From Thalassovita sp. (GTDB lineage Bacteria > Bacteroidota > Bacteroidia > Cytophagales > Flammeovirgaceae), in NCBI GenBank assembly GCA_002729595.1, contig PBYL01000086.1, positions 1-64,000 on the forward strand: a DNA stretch of 64,000 nt. Reading direction: 5' to 3'. The notes below the pieces were generated by a model. It was not told the DNA's origin, made no database searches, and worked only from the letters and a program-made list of their open reading frames with translations. Shown piece after piece: positions 46,127-56,786 of the stretch (position 1 is the stretch's first letter; each line of letters opens with the position of its first letter). The translations under genes and the position numbers were made by a program.

Positions 46127-47632
46127 TTAATAACCAGGATTCTGATCAGCCTGACTAATGTTTTCGTTTGCATCTATCTCATGACTTGGGATAGGTAACA
46201 ATTCGTGTTTGTTGGCAGAGTAATTAGGCACCACTTCTGGAAGTAATCCCCATCTCTTTAAATCTCTATATCTTATTTGCTCACCGCAAAGCTCTACTGC
46301 TCTTTCGTGAATAAGCGCATCCATAAAACCATCTAATGTAGAAACCGGATAGCCAGCAGCATCCATTTCTGCAGAACCATATAAAGGCATATCTACGTTG
46401 GCTCTAGATCTGATCATATTCATTAATGTAACACCACCAGCAACATCGCCAGTTTGCGCTTTAGCTTCAGCAGCCATTAACAATACATCTGCATAGCGGA
46501 TAATCCTGAAATTAACACCAGAGTTTGTGTCTTCTCTTTCTTGCTTGTAATAGCGTTGGTATTTTCTCCAGCTTCCCAATTCATCTGGAATCGTTACATT
46601 TCCTTCAATTACAAATTCGTCGTTAGGGCCGTAAGTATCACCTGGAAAGTAAAAAGACATATCGTATCTTGGATCACCTTCTTCAAATTCTGCTAAAAGT
46701 TCGTCTGATGGAATTACGTTTCTCCAAGCACTAAAGCCATATTCTTGACCTCTAAAAGTAACTTCAGAAACGCCACTACCATCTCCGCCCCAAGCACCTC
46801 CTCCACCGAAGGTAGAGTTGTATTGTACTTCGAATATTGACTCAGAATTATGCTCACCTTCTTCTGTAAAGTTATCGTAGAAATCATCTTGTAATGAATG
46901 CTCGCCTGAATCGATTACTTTTTGTAACTCAGTTAAAGCTTCTGAATATTCTCCTCTAAATAATCTTATTTTACCTTTTAATGCTTGAGCTGCTGTTTTA
47001 GTAGCTCTACCTAAATCTGCTGATGCATAAGTAGATTTTTGAGGAAGGTTAGTTTCAGCATAATCTAAATCATCAAAAATTAGATCGTAGATTTCTGATG
47101 CAGCAGTTCTTGGATTACCAATAGGAACAGTAGCAACTTCTGTATACAATGGAATATCGCCGAACCTAGAAACCAATTCGAAATAATAAAATGCACGCAT
47201 AAATTTAGCTTCGCCTACATATCTCTTTCTTAAGGTTTCTGAGATGGCTTCTTCTGGAACAGTGTTTTCATTTTGTATAACCAAATTTGCTCTTGAAATC
47301 CCTTGGTAGTTTACATTCCAAAATGCTTGAAAACCCGGGTTTGAACCATCAAAAGAGTAATCGATGTATTGTCTTAAATCTGAACCAAGACTACCCATAC
47401 CGAAACACTCCTGAGCCATGAGGTCATTCATAAAGAAATAATACCTGTTATAGAAACCCGGAGTTTGCATGCTTGTGTAAGCAGCATTGGTAGCCGCTTC
47501 CATTTGAGCGGCAGACTCAAAGAAAGTGGAAGTAGACAATTGATTGGGGTTACTTTTATCCAGTGCATCTTCGTCGCAAGCTCCAAAAAGCAGCATTACT
47601 ACAGACAATGTTAAAAATATCTTTCTTTTCAT
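46127..47632 (-). CDS. SusD/RagB-type lipoprotein, second locus
   Basis: The 501-residue lipoprotein (lipobox LFGACDE, Cys at 19) captures a nutrient on the cell surface and works with the SusC-type gene upstream. The SusD pattern is clear: STFFESAAQMEAATNAAYTSM near the start, then YVGEAKFMRAFYYFELVSRFGDIP, and the end HELLPIPSHEIDANENI. The gap to the SusC gene is 53 bases. No enzymes lie in the pair, so the substrate is unknown; nearby fucosidase and SDR genes are only neighbours. Confidence 0.94.
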   Translation of the reverse strand: MKRKIFLTLSVVMLLFGACDEDALDKSNPNQLSTSTFFESAAQMEAATNAAYTSMQTPGFYNRYYFFMNDLMAQECFGMGSLGSDLRQYIDYSFDGSNPGFQAFWNVNYQGISRANLVIQNENTVPEEAISETLRKRYVGEAKFMRAFYYFELVSRFGDIPLYTEVATVPIGNPRTAASEIYDLIFDDLDYAETNLPQKSTYASADLGRATKTAAQALKGKIRLFRGEYSEALTELQKVIDSGEHSLQDDFYDNFTEEGEHNSESIFEVQYNSTFGGGGAWGGDGSGVSEVTFRGQEYGFSAWRNVIPSDELLAEFEEGDPRYDMSFYFPGDTYGPNDEFVIEGNVTIPDELGSWRKYQRYYKQEREDTNSGVNFRIIRYADVLLMAAEAKAQTGDVAGGVTLMNMIRSRANVDMPLYGSAEMDAAGYPVSTLDGFMDALIHERAVELCGEQIRYRDLKRWGLLPEVVPNYSANKHELLPIPSHEIDANENISQADQNPGY

Positions 47633-47685
47633 ATTAATATAGAATTACTATTTATATCAAAATTTAAATGATGAATTAAACCGAA

Positions 47686-50600
47686 TTAGAAACTGATTTG
47701 AACACCACCAAGGAAGGTTCTAGGTTGTGGATAATTACCTCTATCTACACCTAACTGCAATGTTGTATTGCTTCCTCTAAAGCCACCAATTTCTGGATCG
47801 TAACCAGAGTAGTTAGTGATAGTGAACAAGTTTTGAGAGCTTACATATACTCTTACATTAGAGATAAATCCTCCACCAAGGTTTTCTAGTAAGCTGCTTG
47901 GAAGTGTATAACCTAATGCTATGTTTCTCATTCTAAGGAAAGAACCATCTTCAACATATCTGTTAGATGCTCTAGCATTTCTGTTAGGGTCACCAGTAAC
48001 TCCTCTTGGAACTGTATTAGAAGTACCAGCACCAGTCCATCTGTTTAGCACAGCAGTACCTGCATTAAATACTCTGGTCATACCTTCTAAATCGTAGATG
48101 TTGGTATTGTAAATCTCGTTACCAGAAACACCTTGAATAAACATGGTAAAATCGAAGCCTTTATAGTTTGCAGTCGCATTTAAACCATAAGTAAAATCAG
48201 GGAAAGGATTACCTAAGAATGTTTTATCATTTGCATCAATTACACCATCAGGAGCAGTAAGATTTCCGTTTTCATCTGGAGCACCAGCTAAATCTTTAAA
48301 TCTAATATCACCTGGCTCAGCATTGTCTTGTGTAGCATGTGCTGCTATTTCGTCTTCAGATTGGAAAATACCATCTGTTACCCAGCCATAGAAATAAGCG
48401 ATCGGTTGGCCTTCAATTGTTTGAGTAATATTATCTCCTTCAAAATTTAATGAGTTAATTGGGTTACCACCACCTAAAGAAACGACTTCGTTTTTAACAT
48501 GTGAAAAGTTTGCATCAACAGACCATTGAAATTCACCTTCTGCATCTCTGTAACCGAGAGTTACTTCGAAACCTTTATTAGAAACTGTACCAGCGTTTAC
48601 ATAAGGAGAACCTGAAAGACCTAAAGAAGCAGCCAAAGGAACTTGCACTAATACATCTTGAGTTTCATTATCGAAATATTCTAATGCCATAGATACTTTT
48701 CCGTCTAATACAGACATATCTAGACCCACATTAAGCATTTCTGTTGTTTCCCATTTTAAAGCAGGATTTGCTAATTCTGTAACTGTAGAAGCAGAAGCTA
48801 ATACACCATCTTGGAAGCTATAAGCATAATTGCTATTAATAGTTGCCTGATAGCCATAGTTACCAATGTTTTGGTTACCTGCTCGACCCCAGCTACCTCT
48901 TAGTTTTAAGTCTGTGATAAAGTCTACACTTTGTAAGAAAGGTTCTTGACTAAGTCTCCAACCCAAAGAAACTGAAGGGAAAGTACCCCATTTATTTTCA
49001 GGACCGAATCTGGCTGAACCATCGCGTCTTACAGAAGCAGATAGTAAATATTTACCATCGTAATCGTAATTAACTCTACCTAAGTAAGAAATTAATGCCC
49101 ATTCTGATCTACCACTTGTTGCAGAAAGTGCTTCTGTTGTAAGCTGCTCAATAACGTTAGAAATACTGTTTTGGCTAGAAGTATTTGTATTAGTACTTAC
49201 TGATGTTTGCTTCTCAATAACACCCAATACATTTAAGTTGTGCTTGTCTGCAAATGTTCTATCGTAAGTTAAGCTATTGGTAATTAATGGAGAGATGTAG
49301 TTGCTTCTGTTTTGAGTTATAGCCGCATAATCTACATTGTGGAAATCACCATTATCGTATGCAGGTCTAAAAGCAAAATAATCTGAGTAGGTCATATCTA
49401 TACCTAATAACAACTTATACTTTAAGCCTTTAATAATTTCTAACTCGCCATATACAGTACCCAATATTTTAGTTGCATCAGTATGTTGATCGTTTAACAT
49501 CGCCACACTAACAGGGTTTTCTGCATCATTATCGTCTACTTGATCCGGCCCTTTAAAACCACCTAAGTTAGATTGCTCTAAACCTGTAATAGCTACATAA
49601 TCGCTGTAATACACTGGCAAATAAGGAGCAGATTTTATAGTATGCTCAATCTGTGATCTACCTCCATTATAAGGTTCGCTCTTAGTTTCTGAATAAGCAA
49701 TTGATAGAGTTTGACCTACTTTAAACTTTTTGCCAGCATTAAACTCACTGTTTGCTCTTATAGAATATCTCTTAAAGCCAGTGTTTAACATGGTACCTTC
49801 TTGGTCAAAATAACCACCAGAAATGTTATACATAGAATTCTCTCCACCACCAGAAACATTGGCATTGTAACTTTGAATTACACCAGCTTGAAAAATTTGA
49901 TCTTGCCAGTCTGTATTGTTATTTAGTAAGCTTGACCACTGAGTATCTGTAAATCTTGAAGGAGCTGTTAAACCAGCATTGGTTTGTAGATCGGTAGCGT
50001 AATCGATATATTGATCTGTATTTAATAAGTCTAGTGTTTTCCAAACTTTTTGTACACCAGCATAAGAGTCTATAGAAACCCTTGTTTTACCTCTGGTTCC
50101 TTTTTTAGTAGTAATTAGAATTACTCCGTTTGCTGCTCTTGAACCATAAATAGCTGCTGCAGAAGCATCTTTTAATACTTCCATAGACTCAATGTCATTC
50201 GGGTTAATCTGATTAAGATCACCAGATGGCATTCCGTCAATTACATAAAGTGGTGAGTTATCGTTTGGTGTACCTACCCCTCTAATGCGGACTGTTGCTC
50301 CTTGTCCTGGAGCACCGTTGTTAACTACTGTTACACCTGCTGCCCTACCCTGTAAGGCTTGGTCTGGACTAATTACCGGAACAGAAGTAATCTCTTCTGA
50401 CTTTACTGAAGAAATTGCCCCAATCACTTTAGCTCTTTCTTGTGTACCATAACCAACAACCATTACTTCTTCTAGTTGCTGTACATCTTCATCTAATGAG
50501 ATATCGAAAGTAGTTTGATTGCCAATTGTAATTTCTTTTGATACATATCCGATATAAGAAATTACTAATATTTCGGCATTTGGAGGTAGCAGTAAATCGA

Positions 50601-50799
50601 AGCTGCCATTAACATCTGTAGATGTGCCTGATGTAGTGCCTTTTACAAGTATACTTGCCCCTGGAATTCCCAGCCCGTCTGAAGCGGCCACAATTTTACC
50701 TGTAACCCTCTTATCCTGCGCGATAGCCATGCTAATTGCTGAAAAAAACAAAAGTATTGCGACAGCGATACTTTTAGAGTAACAATCATTCATAATCAT
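47686..50799 (-). CDS. SusC/RagA-type TonB-linked transporter, second locus
   Basis: The 1037-residue outer-membrane transporter has a signal peptide (SIAVAILLFFSAISMAIA), a regulatory domain about 30-110 (GKIVAASDGLGIPGASILVKG), the TonB plug (EEVMVVGYGTQERAKVIGAIS, VRIRGVGTPNDNSPLYVIDGMPSG, ASAAAIYGSRAANGVILITTKKG) and a barrel ending VQISF. It imports a substrate captured by the SusD partner. The start could be the Met two codons in. The gene is divergent from a GAF histidine kinase gene. Confidence 0.96.
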   Translation of the reverse strand: MIMNDCYSKSIAVAILLFFSAISMAIAQDKRVTGKIVAASDGLGIPGASILVKGTTSGTSTDVNGSFDLLLPPNAEILVISYIGYVSKEITIGNQTTFDISLDEDVQQLEEVMVVGYGTQERAKVIGAISSVKSEEITSVPVISPDQALQGRAAGVTVVNNGAPGQGATVRIRGVGTPNDNSPLYVIDGMPSGDLNQINPNDIESMEVLKDASAAAIYGSRAANGVILITTKKGTRGKTRVSIDSYAGVQKVWKTLDLLNTDQYIDYATDLQTNAGLTAPSRFTDTQWSSLLNNNTDWQDQIFQAGVIQSYNANVSGGGENSMYNISGGYFDQEGTMLNTGFKRYSIRANSEFNAGKKFKVGQTLSIAYSETKSEPYNGGRSQIEHTIKSAPYLPVYYSDYVAITGLEQSNLGGFKGPDQVDDNDAENPVSVAMLNDQHTDATKILGTVYGELEIIKGLKYKLLLGIDMTYSDYFAFRPAYDNGDFHNVDYAAITQNRSNYISPLITNSLTYDRTFADKHNLNVLGVIEKQTSVSTNTNTSSQNSISNVIEQLTTEALSATSGRSEWALISYLGRVNYDYDGKYLLSASVRRDGSARFGPENKWGTFPSVSLGWRLSQEPFLQSVDFITDLKLRGSWGRAGNQNIGNYGYQATINSNYAYSFQDGVLASASTVTELANPALKWETTEMLNVGLDMSVLDGKVSMALEYFDNETQDVLVQVPLAASLGLSGSPYVNAGTVSNKGFEVTLGYRDAEGEFQWSVDANFSHVKNEVVSLGGGNPINSLNFEGDNITQTIEGQPIAYFYGWVTDGIFQSEDEIAAHATQDNAEPGDIRFKDLAGAPDENGNLTAPDGVIDANDKTFLGNPFPDFTYGLNATANYKGFDFTMFIQGVSGNEIYNTNIYDLEGMTRVFNAGTAVLNRWTGAGTSNTVPRGVTGDPNRNARASNRYVEDGSFLRMRNIALGYTLPSSLLENLGGGFISNVRVYVSSQNLFTITNYSGYDPEIGGFRGSNTTLQLGVDRGNYPQPRTFLGGVQISF

Positions 50800-51151
50800 A
50801 TTTAAGTTAAAATAAGGTAAATAGAGTATGATAAAGATTGCTTATTTTATTAATAACACTATCCTGTACTTACATGACTGCATCCTGTTTAACAAGATAC
50901 ATCCATACATCACCAATTATTATGAGACTTAAATACTTGAAAAGATATCCGCCTTTTAGCTAGTTGTCTGGTTATATTATTTTAATTAAATTTAATCGCA
51001 GAATAAGCATCAATAGTGTTCAATCATATTCATCTTTTAGTTTTCTAAATCTCAGAATCAATTAAAATAAAATCAGCAACAAAATGTTGTTTGATGTATT
51101 TGGTTAATTTTATTCAGACATCCATGTATAGGATGAATATTGTTTATCTAT
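50800..51151. other. Gene-free intergenic region between SusC and a kinase
   Basis: About 350 AT-rich bases with divergent genes on both sides, so it should hold two promoters. Only a tiny dyad, CAACA-AAA-TGTTG near 51079, stands out. I found no confident promoter. Confidence 0.45.
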
Positions 51152-52354
51152 ATGATAATACCAGAGCTACCAGAGAATGAACAGGAGAGATTAAAGGCAC
51201 TTAGAGCATACCAGATACTCGATACAGAACCCGAACTGGAATTTGAAGATATTACAGAAATAGCTTCACAAATATGCGGAACACCTATATCTCTAATTAC
51301 TTTTTTAGATAAAGATCGACAGTGGTTAAAATCTAGAAAAGGAGCTGATATAACTGAAACTCCCAGAGAGGAGGCATTTTGCGCACATGCCATCTTAAAA
51401 CCGAATGAATTGCTTATAGTGCATGATGCAAAAAATGATGAACGCTTTAAGGAAAACCCTTGGGTACACAAAGAGCCAAATGTAATTTTTTACGCAGGAG
51501 CTCCTCTGGTATCGCCTACAGGTTTCCCATTGGGTACATTATGTGTAATAGATCACAAACCCAATTCACTTAGTGATGAGCAAAAGAAAGCATTAATTGC
51601 CCTTGCCAGACAAGTTGTTGTACTCTTAGAATTGAAGAAGGTAATTGCAAAACAAAAGGAAGATCAATTAAAACTGAATAAGGCAAATGAAGAGCTAAAC
51701 AAGTTTGCATATATTGCTTCGCACGATATTAAAAACCCTTTACAAAGTATGATCGCTCTCAGCGATATTATTTTTGAAGATCATGCTCATCAACTAGATG
51801 ATGAAGGGAAGCGATTATTTAGCTTACTACAGCAATCTGCAAACAACCTGTCTTTATTAGTAGACGAAATTTTGGAGTATTCTAAACTTCCAGATATTAT
51901 CAATCTTAACAAAGAATACATTGATACTGAAGTGCTAGTAAAACAACTATTCGATTTAATAAAAAAGTCTGATGTTGTTAAGCTTAAAATTAAATCACCA
52001 CTTCCAGTAATTTATTCTAATAGAATGGCACTAACTCAGGTGTTCCAAAACCTGATGAGCAACGGAATAAAGTACAACGATTCTAAGAACCCTGAGATTA
52101 AAATTAAATGTACCGAAGATAAAGAGTTTTACCTATTTGAAGTAAAAGACAACGGAATAGGTATTCCCAAAAAACACCAAACAAACATTTTCGGAATGTT
52201 TCAGACACTGGGTAAGAAAGATCGCTTTGGGAAAAAAGGTACTGGAATTGGACTGGCCACCGTAAAAAAACTGGTTGAAAGTATGGCTGGAAAGATTCAA
52301 TTAAAATCTAAACTTAATGAAGGTAGCACCTTTAGTTTTAGTGTAAAAAAGTAA
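51152..52354 (+). CDS. GAF-domain sensor histidine kinase, soluble
   Basis: The protein has 400 residues with no membrane segment. Residues about 25-160 form a GAF sensor domain (YQILDTEPELEFEDITEIASQIC is its characteristic opening). A helix connects to the dimerisation box IASHDIKNP with H191. The ATPase domain has N304 in LMSNGIKYND, then KDNGIGI and KKGTGIGLATV. No response regulator is encoded in the window. I chose the ATG at 51152; the upstream TTG alternative adds only four residues. Confidence 0.92.
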   Translation: MIIPELPENEQERLKALRAYQILDTEPELEFEDITEIASQICGTPISLITFLDKDRQWLKSRKGADITETPREEAFCAHAILKPNELLIVHDAKNDERFKENPWVHKEPNVIFYAGAPLVSPTGFPLGTLCVIDHKPNSLSDEQKKALIALARQVVVLLELKKVIAKQKEDQLKLNKANEELNKFAYIASHDIKNPLQSMIALSDIIFEDHAHQLDDEGKRLFSLLQQSANNLSLLVDEILEYSKLPDIINLNKEYIDTEVLVKQLFDLIKKSDVVKLKIKSPLPVIYSNRMALTQVFQNLMSNGIKYNDSKNPEIKIKCTEDKEFYLFEVKDNGIGIPKKHQTNIFGMFQTLGKKDRFGKKGTGIGLATVKKLVESMAGKIQLKSKLNEGSTFSFSVKK

Positions 52355-52425
52355 TGTATTTATCAATTTAAGCTTCAGTGATTTTTGCGCATATTTGCTT
52401 TTTTAGAACTAAAGCAATCAACTTT

Positions 52426-53919
52426 ATGCAAAAATTTAAAGTCAATTATTTACCGTTACTACTCATCATTTTTATTACTTCCGGCTTTCTACAAACAAAT
52501 GCGCAAAACAAATTAAAAAAGAGCGAATCTCTTTCGGTTACCTCTCACCAAATTACAGTTAATGGCAAAACAATTAACTACGAGGCCACTACTGGTTATA
52601 TGACGATGAAAGAAGAAGATGGAAAAGAAAATGCCAATGTCTTCTTTATTGCTTATACAAAAAAAGGTGTTGAAAACGCTGCCGAAAGACCCGTTACATT
52701 TGCTTACAATGGTGGTCCGGGTTCTTCTTCTGTTTGGTTACACATGGGTGCATTGGGCCCTAAGAGAATTTTAATGACAGATGAAGGTGAATCACTACCT
52801 CCTCCTTATAAACTAGCCGACAACGAATATACTTGGCTAGACGAAACAGACTTGGTTTTTATTGATCCAGTTATGACAGGCTACAGCAGACCAGCTGATA
52901 GTGTGAAGAAAGAAGAATTTCACGGTTTAAGAGAAGATTTAGCTTCGGTTGGCGATTTTATAAGATTATACTTAAGTAGATATGAGAGATGGAGTTCACC
53001 AAAATTCTTAGCAGGTGAATCTTACGGAACCACTCGCTCTGCAGGATTATCTGGCTATTTGCAAGACAGACATGGTATTTATCTTAATGGTATTGTTTTA
53101 ATTTCATCAATCTTAAACTGGCAAACAGTTTCTTTCGATTTCGGAAATGAACTACCTTATGTACTCCATTTGCCGACTTATGCTGCTATTGCATGGTATC
53201 ATAAAAAAGCGGGTACATCTTATAGTTCTGTACAAGAGTTTTTAAAAGAAGTTGAAGAGTTTGCGCTTAACGATTACACTGTTGCCTTAATGAAAGGAGA
53301 TAAATTACCAGCAAACGAAAAACAAGAAATAGTTAGCAAGCTCAACAAATACACAGGTCTTTCAGAAGAATATATTAAGCAAACTTTGCTAAGGATAGAA
53401 ATTGGCAGGTTTACCAAAGAGTTACTTCGCAGTGATATGAAAACTGTAGGTAGGCTAGATGGCAGATTTACTGGAACTGATTTAGATGCAGCAGGTGAAA
53501 GATTCGAATATGACCCAAGCTATAACAAAACGATATATGGCCCATATACCCGAGCAATTAATGATTATGTGCGTGCTGAGTTAGATTACGAAAATGATCT
53601 CCCTTACGAAATTTTAACTGGCAGAGTAAGACCTTGGAATTGGGGTGTAGAAAATGAGTATGTAGATGTTGCCAATACATTGAGAGCATCGATGAATAAA
53701 AACCCACACTTAAAAATTTTGGTTTGCAATGGTTTTTACGACTTGGCTACTCCATACTTTGCCACTGCTTACACTTTTAATCATTTATTCTTAAATGAAG
53801 AATTGCAGAAAAACATCTCCATGACTTATTATGAAGCTGGCCATATGATGTATATTCACATGCCATCTCTACAACAATTAAAAAAGGACGTAGCTAATTT
53901 TTATCAAAGCTCTAAATAA
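52426..53919 (+). CDS. S10-family serine carboxypeptidase, exported
   Basis: The 497-residue enzyme has a signal peptide (LLLIIFITSGFLQTNAQ) and the S10 alpha/beta-hydrolase fold. The serine lies in GESYGTT, the aspartate in NGFYDLATP and the histidine in EAGHMMY; the oxyanion motif YNGGPGSSS is intact. It trims C-terminal residues from peptides in the periplasm. It precedes an M28 aminopeptidase gene by 14 bases, so a peptide-degrading operon is likely. The upstream kinase gene is on the same strand 71 bases away. Confidence 0.93.
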   Translation: MQKFKVNYLPLLLIIFITSGFLQTNAQNKLKKSESLSVTSHQITVNGKTINYEATTGYMTMKEEDGKENANVFFIAYTKKGVENAAERPVTFAYNGGPGSSSVWLHMGALGPKRILMTDEGESLPPPYKLADNEYTWLDETDLVFIDPVMTGYSRPADSVKKEEFHGLREDLASVGDFIRLYLSRYERWSSPKFLAGESYGTTRSAGLSGYLQDRHGIYLNGIVLISSILNWQTVSFDFGNELPYVLHLPTYAAIAWYHKKAGTSYSSVQEFLKEVEEFALNDYTVALMKGDKLPANEKQEIVSKLNKYTGLSEEYIKQTLLRIEIGRFTKELLRSDMKTVGRLDGRFTGTDLDAAGERFEYDPSYNKTIYGPYTRAINDYVRAELDYENDLPYEILTGRVRPWNWGVENEYVDVANTLRASMNKNPHLKILVCNGFYDLATPYFATAYTFNHLFLNEELQKNISMTYYEAGHMMYIHMPSLQQLKKDVANFYQSSK

Positions 53920-53933
53920 TATAGAATAGCATT

Positions 53934-55568
53934 ATGATGAATTTTAAAAACTTTAGTTTAGGCACCATCTTCCTATTTGCCATGGCCCTTACTGCATGCG
54001 ATAAAGGAGAAGATAAACCGCAAACAAGTAAGATAACTGCCGACGAAATATCTTATTTTCTTAATATACTTGCCTCAGACGAGTTTGAAGGTAGAAAACC
54101 ATTTACAGAGGGAGAAACTAAAACGGTAAACTTTCTGGAAAGTGAGTTTAAGAAAATGGGCTTAGAACCGGGAAATGGGGATAGCTATTTTCAAGAAGTA
54201 CCTATGGTAGAAATTACTGGTACACCCGCAGAAACCATGGAAGTTAAAGGAAAAGAGTCTTTTACTTTTAAGCTGAAAGATGATTTTATAGTCTATACTG
54301 AAAGAGAAACAGAAAGTGCTTCTTTAAAGGATTCTGAACTTGTTTTTTGTGGATATGGAATCGTGGCTCCAGAATACAACTGGAACGATTACGAAGGCAT
54401 AGATATGAAAGGCAAAACAGCAGTGGTATTGGTAAATGATCCCGGCTTTGGTAGCGAAGACAGTACTTTCTTTAAAGGTAACATTATGACCTATTATGGC
54501 AGATGGACTTACAAATATGAAGAAGCTGCTAGGCAAGGTGCTGAAGGAGTCATTATTGTGCATGAAACACGTTCAGCGGGGTACCCTTGGAGCGTGGTTG
54601 CTAACTCTTGGTCTGGGGCTAAATTGAATTTAGTTAGCGAAGATAAAGGAGCATCGAAATGTGCCATTCAAGGTTGGATAACACTTAAAACTGCTGCTCA
54701 ACTTTTTAAAGCCGCTGGTATTGACAATTATACTGGAAAAGCAGCTACTCAGGGTTTTAAACCTGAATCTATGGGCATGTCAATTTCTACTTCTTTGGAA
54801 AATAAGCTTAATTACGCTGAGTCTAAAAATGTATTAGCCAAAATATCGGGTAATAGTAAAGCCGATGAAGTCCTTCTTTATAGTGCTCATTGGGATCACT
54901 TAGGAATTGGCTTAGCGATCGATAATGACTCTATATATAATGGTGCGCTTGATAATGCCAGTGGTGTAGCTTGTATGATGGCAATCGCTCAAAACATAAA
55001 AAAATCAGGTATAAAACCAGAAAGAACGATCTTATTCAACCTTGTAACTGCTGAAGAACAAGGTTTATTAGGCTCTGCTTATTATGTAACTCATCCAGTG
55101 TATCCGGTAGAGAAAACTGTTGCAAACCTCAATATCGATATGATGGCTGCATTTGGAGAAATGAAGGATTTAACGGTGATAGGTTATGGACAATCGGATA
55201 TTGAAGATTATGCTGCTGAAATTGCTAAAACACAAGGTAGATATATAATGCCAAATCAGAATCCGGGAGCAGGTTTATTCTTTAGATCAGATCACTTCAA
55301 CTTTGCCAAAGTAGGTATTCCTGCATTTTTTGCAAGTGGCGCTTACGATCATAAAGAAAAAGGGAAAGAGTATGCTACTGAGCAAATGAAAGCCTTTACT
55401 TCTAATGATTATCATAGACCATCAGACGAGTATAGACCTGAAACTCAGGATTTGGGTGGAATGGTGCAAGATGCTCAATTGTACATGGATTTAGGATTGA
55501 AACTGGCGAATGAACCTATTTACCCTAAGTGGAAGGATGGTTCTGAATTTAAACAGATGAGGCCATAA
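53934..55568 (+). CDS. M28-family aminopeptidase, lipoprotein
   Basis: The 544-residue zinc peptidase has lipobox LTACDK (Cys near 22). A PA-type inserted domain (about 140-260) is followed by the M28 catalytic domain, with metal ligands in YSAHWDHLG, GALDNASG, AEEQGLLG and NLNIDMM. The final histidine ligand lies in DYHRPSDE. It cuts N-terminal residues from peptides in the envelope. It follows the S10 gene in the same transcript, and a terminator follows it. Confidence 0.94.
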   Translation: MMNFKNFSLGTIFLFAMALTACDKGEDKPQTSKITADEISYFLNILASDEFEGRKPFTEGETKTVNFLESEFKKMGLEPGNGDSYFQEVPMVEITGTPAETMEVKGKESFTFKLKDDFIVYTERETESASLKDSELVFCGYGIVAPEYNWNDYEGIDMKGKTAVVLVNDPGFGSEDSTFFKGNIMTYYGRWTYKYEEAARQGAEGVIIVHETRSAGYPWSVVANSWSGAKLNLVSEDKGASKCAIQGWITLKTAAQLFKAAGIDNYTGKAATQGFKPESMGMSISTSLENKLNYAESKNVLAKISGNSKADEVLLYSAHWDHLGIGLAIDNDSIYNGALDNASGVACMMAIAQNIKKSGIKPERTILFNLVTAEEQGLLGSAYYVTHPVYPVEKTVANLNIDMMAAFGEMKDLTVIGYGQSDIEDYAAEIAKTQGRYIMPNQNPGAGLFFRSDHFNFAKVGIPAFFASGAYDHKEKGKEYATEQMKAFTSNDYHRPSDEYRPETQDLGGMVQDAQLYMDLGLKLANEPIYPKWKDGSEFKQMRP

Positions 55569-55585
55569 TGAAAAACAAGAGAAAG

Positions 55586-55604
55586 AAAGGCTCAAAGAGC
55601 CTTT
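55586..55604 (+). terminator. Terminator after the peptidase operon
   Basis: AAAGGCTC at 55586-55593 pairs with GAGCCTTT at 55597-55604 with a three-base loop. A run of T residues continues after it, so it should end the S10/M28 transcript. Confidence 0.88.
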
Positions 55605-55717
55605 TTTCTCACCCTAGCACATTTAAATTAGCGCTATCTCTGATCATTGACACTATTACCATCAGAAATAATCTTGAGTTTGAATGTCAATCATTCTAAA
55701 ACATATCAAACTTTTTA

Positions 55718-56590
55718 TTAGTCATTATCGCCTTTATGGCGCCTAGACCTTTTATTTATTCTATAATTCATTGTTATCTCTTCTGTTCCGTCTGCTGTAG
55801 TAAGTGTTGCTGTATTATCACATTCTCCATCTCCAAAATCTAAAGTACTTGTTTCTCCATCTACCACTGTTTCAATAATACCACTTATTATCCACGGACA
55901 ATCATTTGATTTTACCAGCGCTTCGGTAATCGTTTTTGAATACGATACACCTTCTGCTGAAACACCACTTGCAGAACCTGTTATTTCAAACACATCGTCA
56001 CTTCTATCGTCTGTGTCTGCACCAGAAGTTTGAGTATAAGTTCTGGTAGATTCTCTTGTAATTACATCACCGTCTTCAGTAGTAATTTTACCTCCTTCTA
56101 AAGTACAGGTGTAAACTGTTTCGCTTACAATAGTTCGTGTTCTGGTACCTTCAATCAAATTTCCATTTACATAAAATTCTTCAAAAGTTTCAATTACCTG
56201 AGCTCCAACTACACTCATAGAATCTGTGATGGTTATAATAATCTTTCCGCTCTTTTCCATACCGTAACCATTGTCACAATCTTCTCCATACTCGATGGTA
56301 ATTACCTTCGGGTAGCCACCATCTTCTGGTTCTTCTACCGTTCTGGTTGCACAAGCTCCTCGTCCAAAGCCTTTTCCATATCTTCCATTACTCATTTCTG
56401 AAAGGTCAACTGCATCGTCAACATCAGATTTGAGTTCCGTAAATACATTCTCTGTAAAAGCAGTTTCTTCTAATACAGATTCCGGGTCAACGTTTTCATC
56501 TTCAGTATTACTACAAGATGCAAAGACAAACATTAAAATCAAGGAAATCCATGTGGTTCCTATTAAGATGCGTGAGTCTGTTATTTTCAT
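55718..56590 (-). CDS. Acidic threonine-rich lipoprotein of unknown function
   Basis: This 290-residue lipoprotein has lipobox FASCSN (Cys at 26). The mature part is rich in threonine, glutamate and aspartate, with several repeated strand patterns (GDVITRESTRTYTQTSG, EEFYVNGNLIEGTRTRTIV) that suggest stacked beta sheets on the cell surface. Four cysteines, as in RGACATR, GEDCDN, CTLEGG and NDCPW, could form disulfides. It ends with a basic patch (NKRSRRHKGDND). It lies downstream of the TonB receptor gene on the same strand and may be part of that system. Confidence 0.72.
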   Translation of the reverse strand: MKITDSRILIGTTWISLILMFVFASCSNTEDENVDPESVLEETAFTENVFTELKSDVDDAVDLSEMSNGRYGKGFGRGACATRTVEEPEDGGYPKVITIEYGEDCDNGYGMEKSGKIIITITDSMSVVGAQVIETFEEFYVNGNLIEGTRTRTIVSETVYTCTLEGGKITTEDGDVITRESTRTYTQTSGADTDDRSDDVFEITGSASGVSAEGVSYSKTITEALVKSNDCPWIISGIIETVVDGETSTLDFGDGECDNTATLTTADGTEEITMNYRINKRSRRHKGDND

Positions 56591-56786
56591 CTTTTTTAAT
56601 AGTTAGTTGTTTAAAGTTAAGCTAGTCTTGATTTCACAAAACACATTTATATCCAGCCCATGAAAATCTCAAATTTTGATTTTTCATAGTTTTCTAAACA
56701 CCGCAAAACACAATTTTAACTTATCAGGATAGCTATCCGGAACAAAATAACACTAGGACTGTATTGAAAATACTTTGTTATAAAAG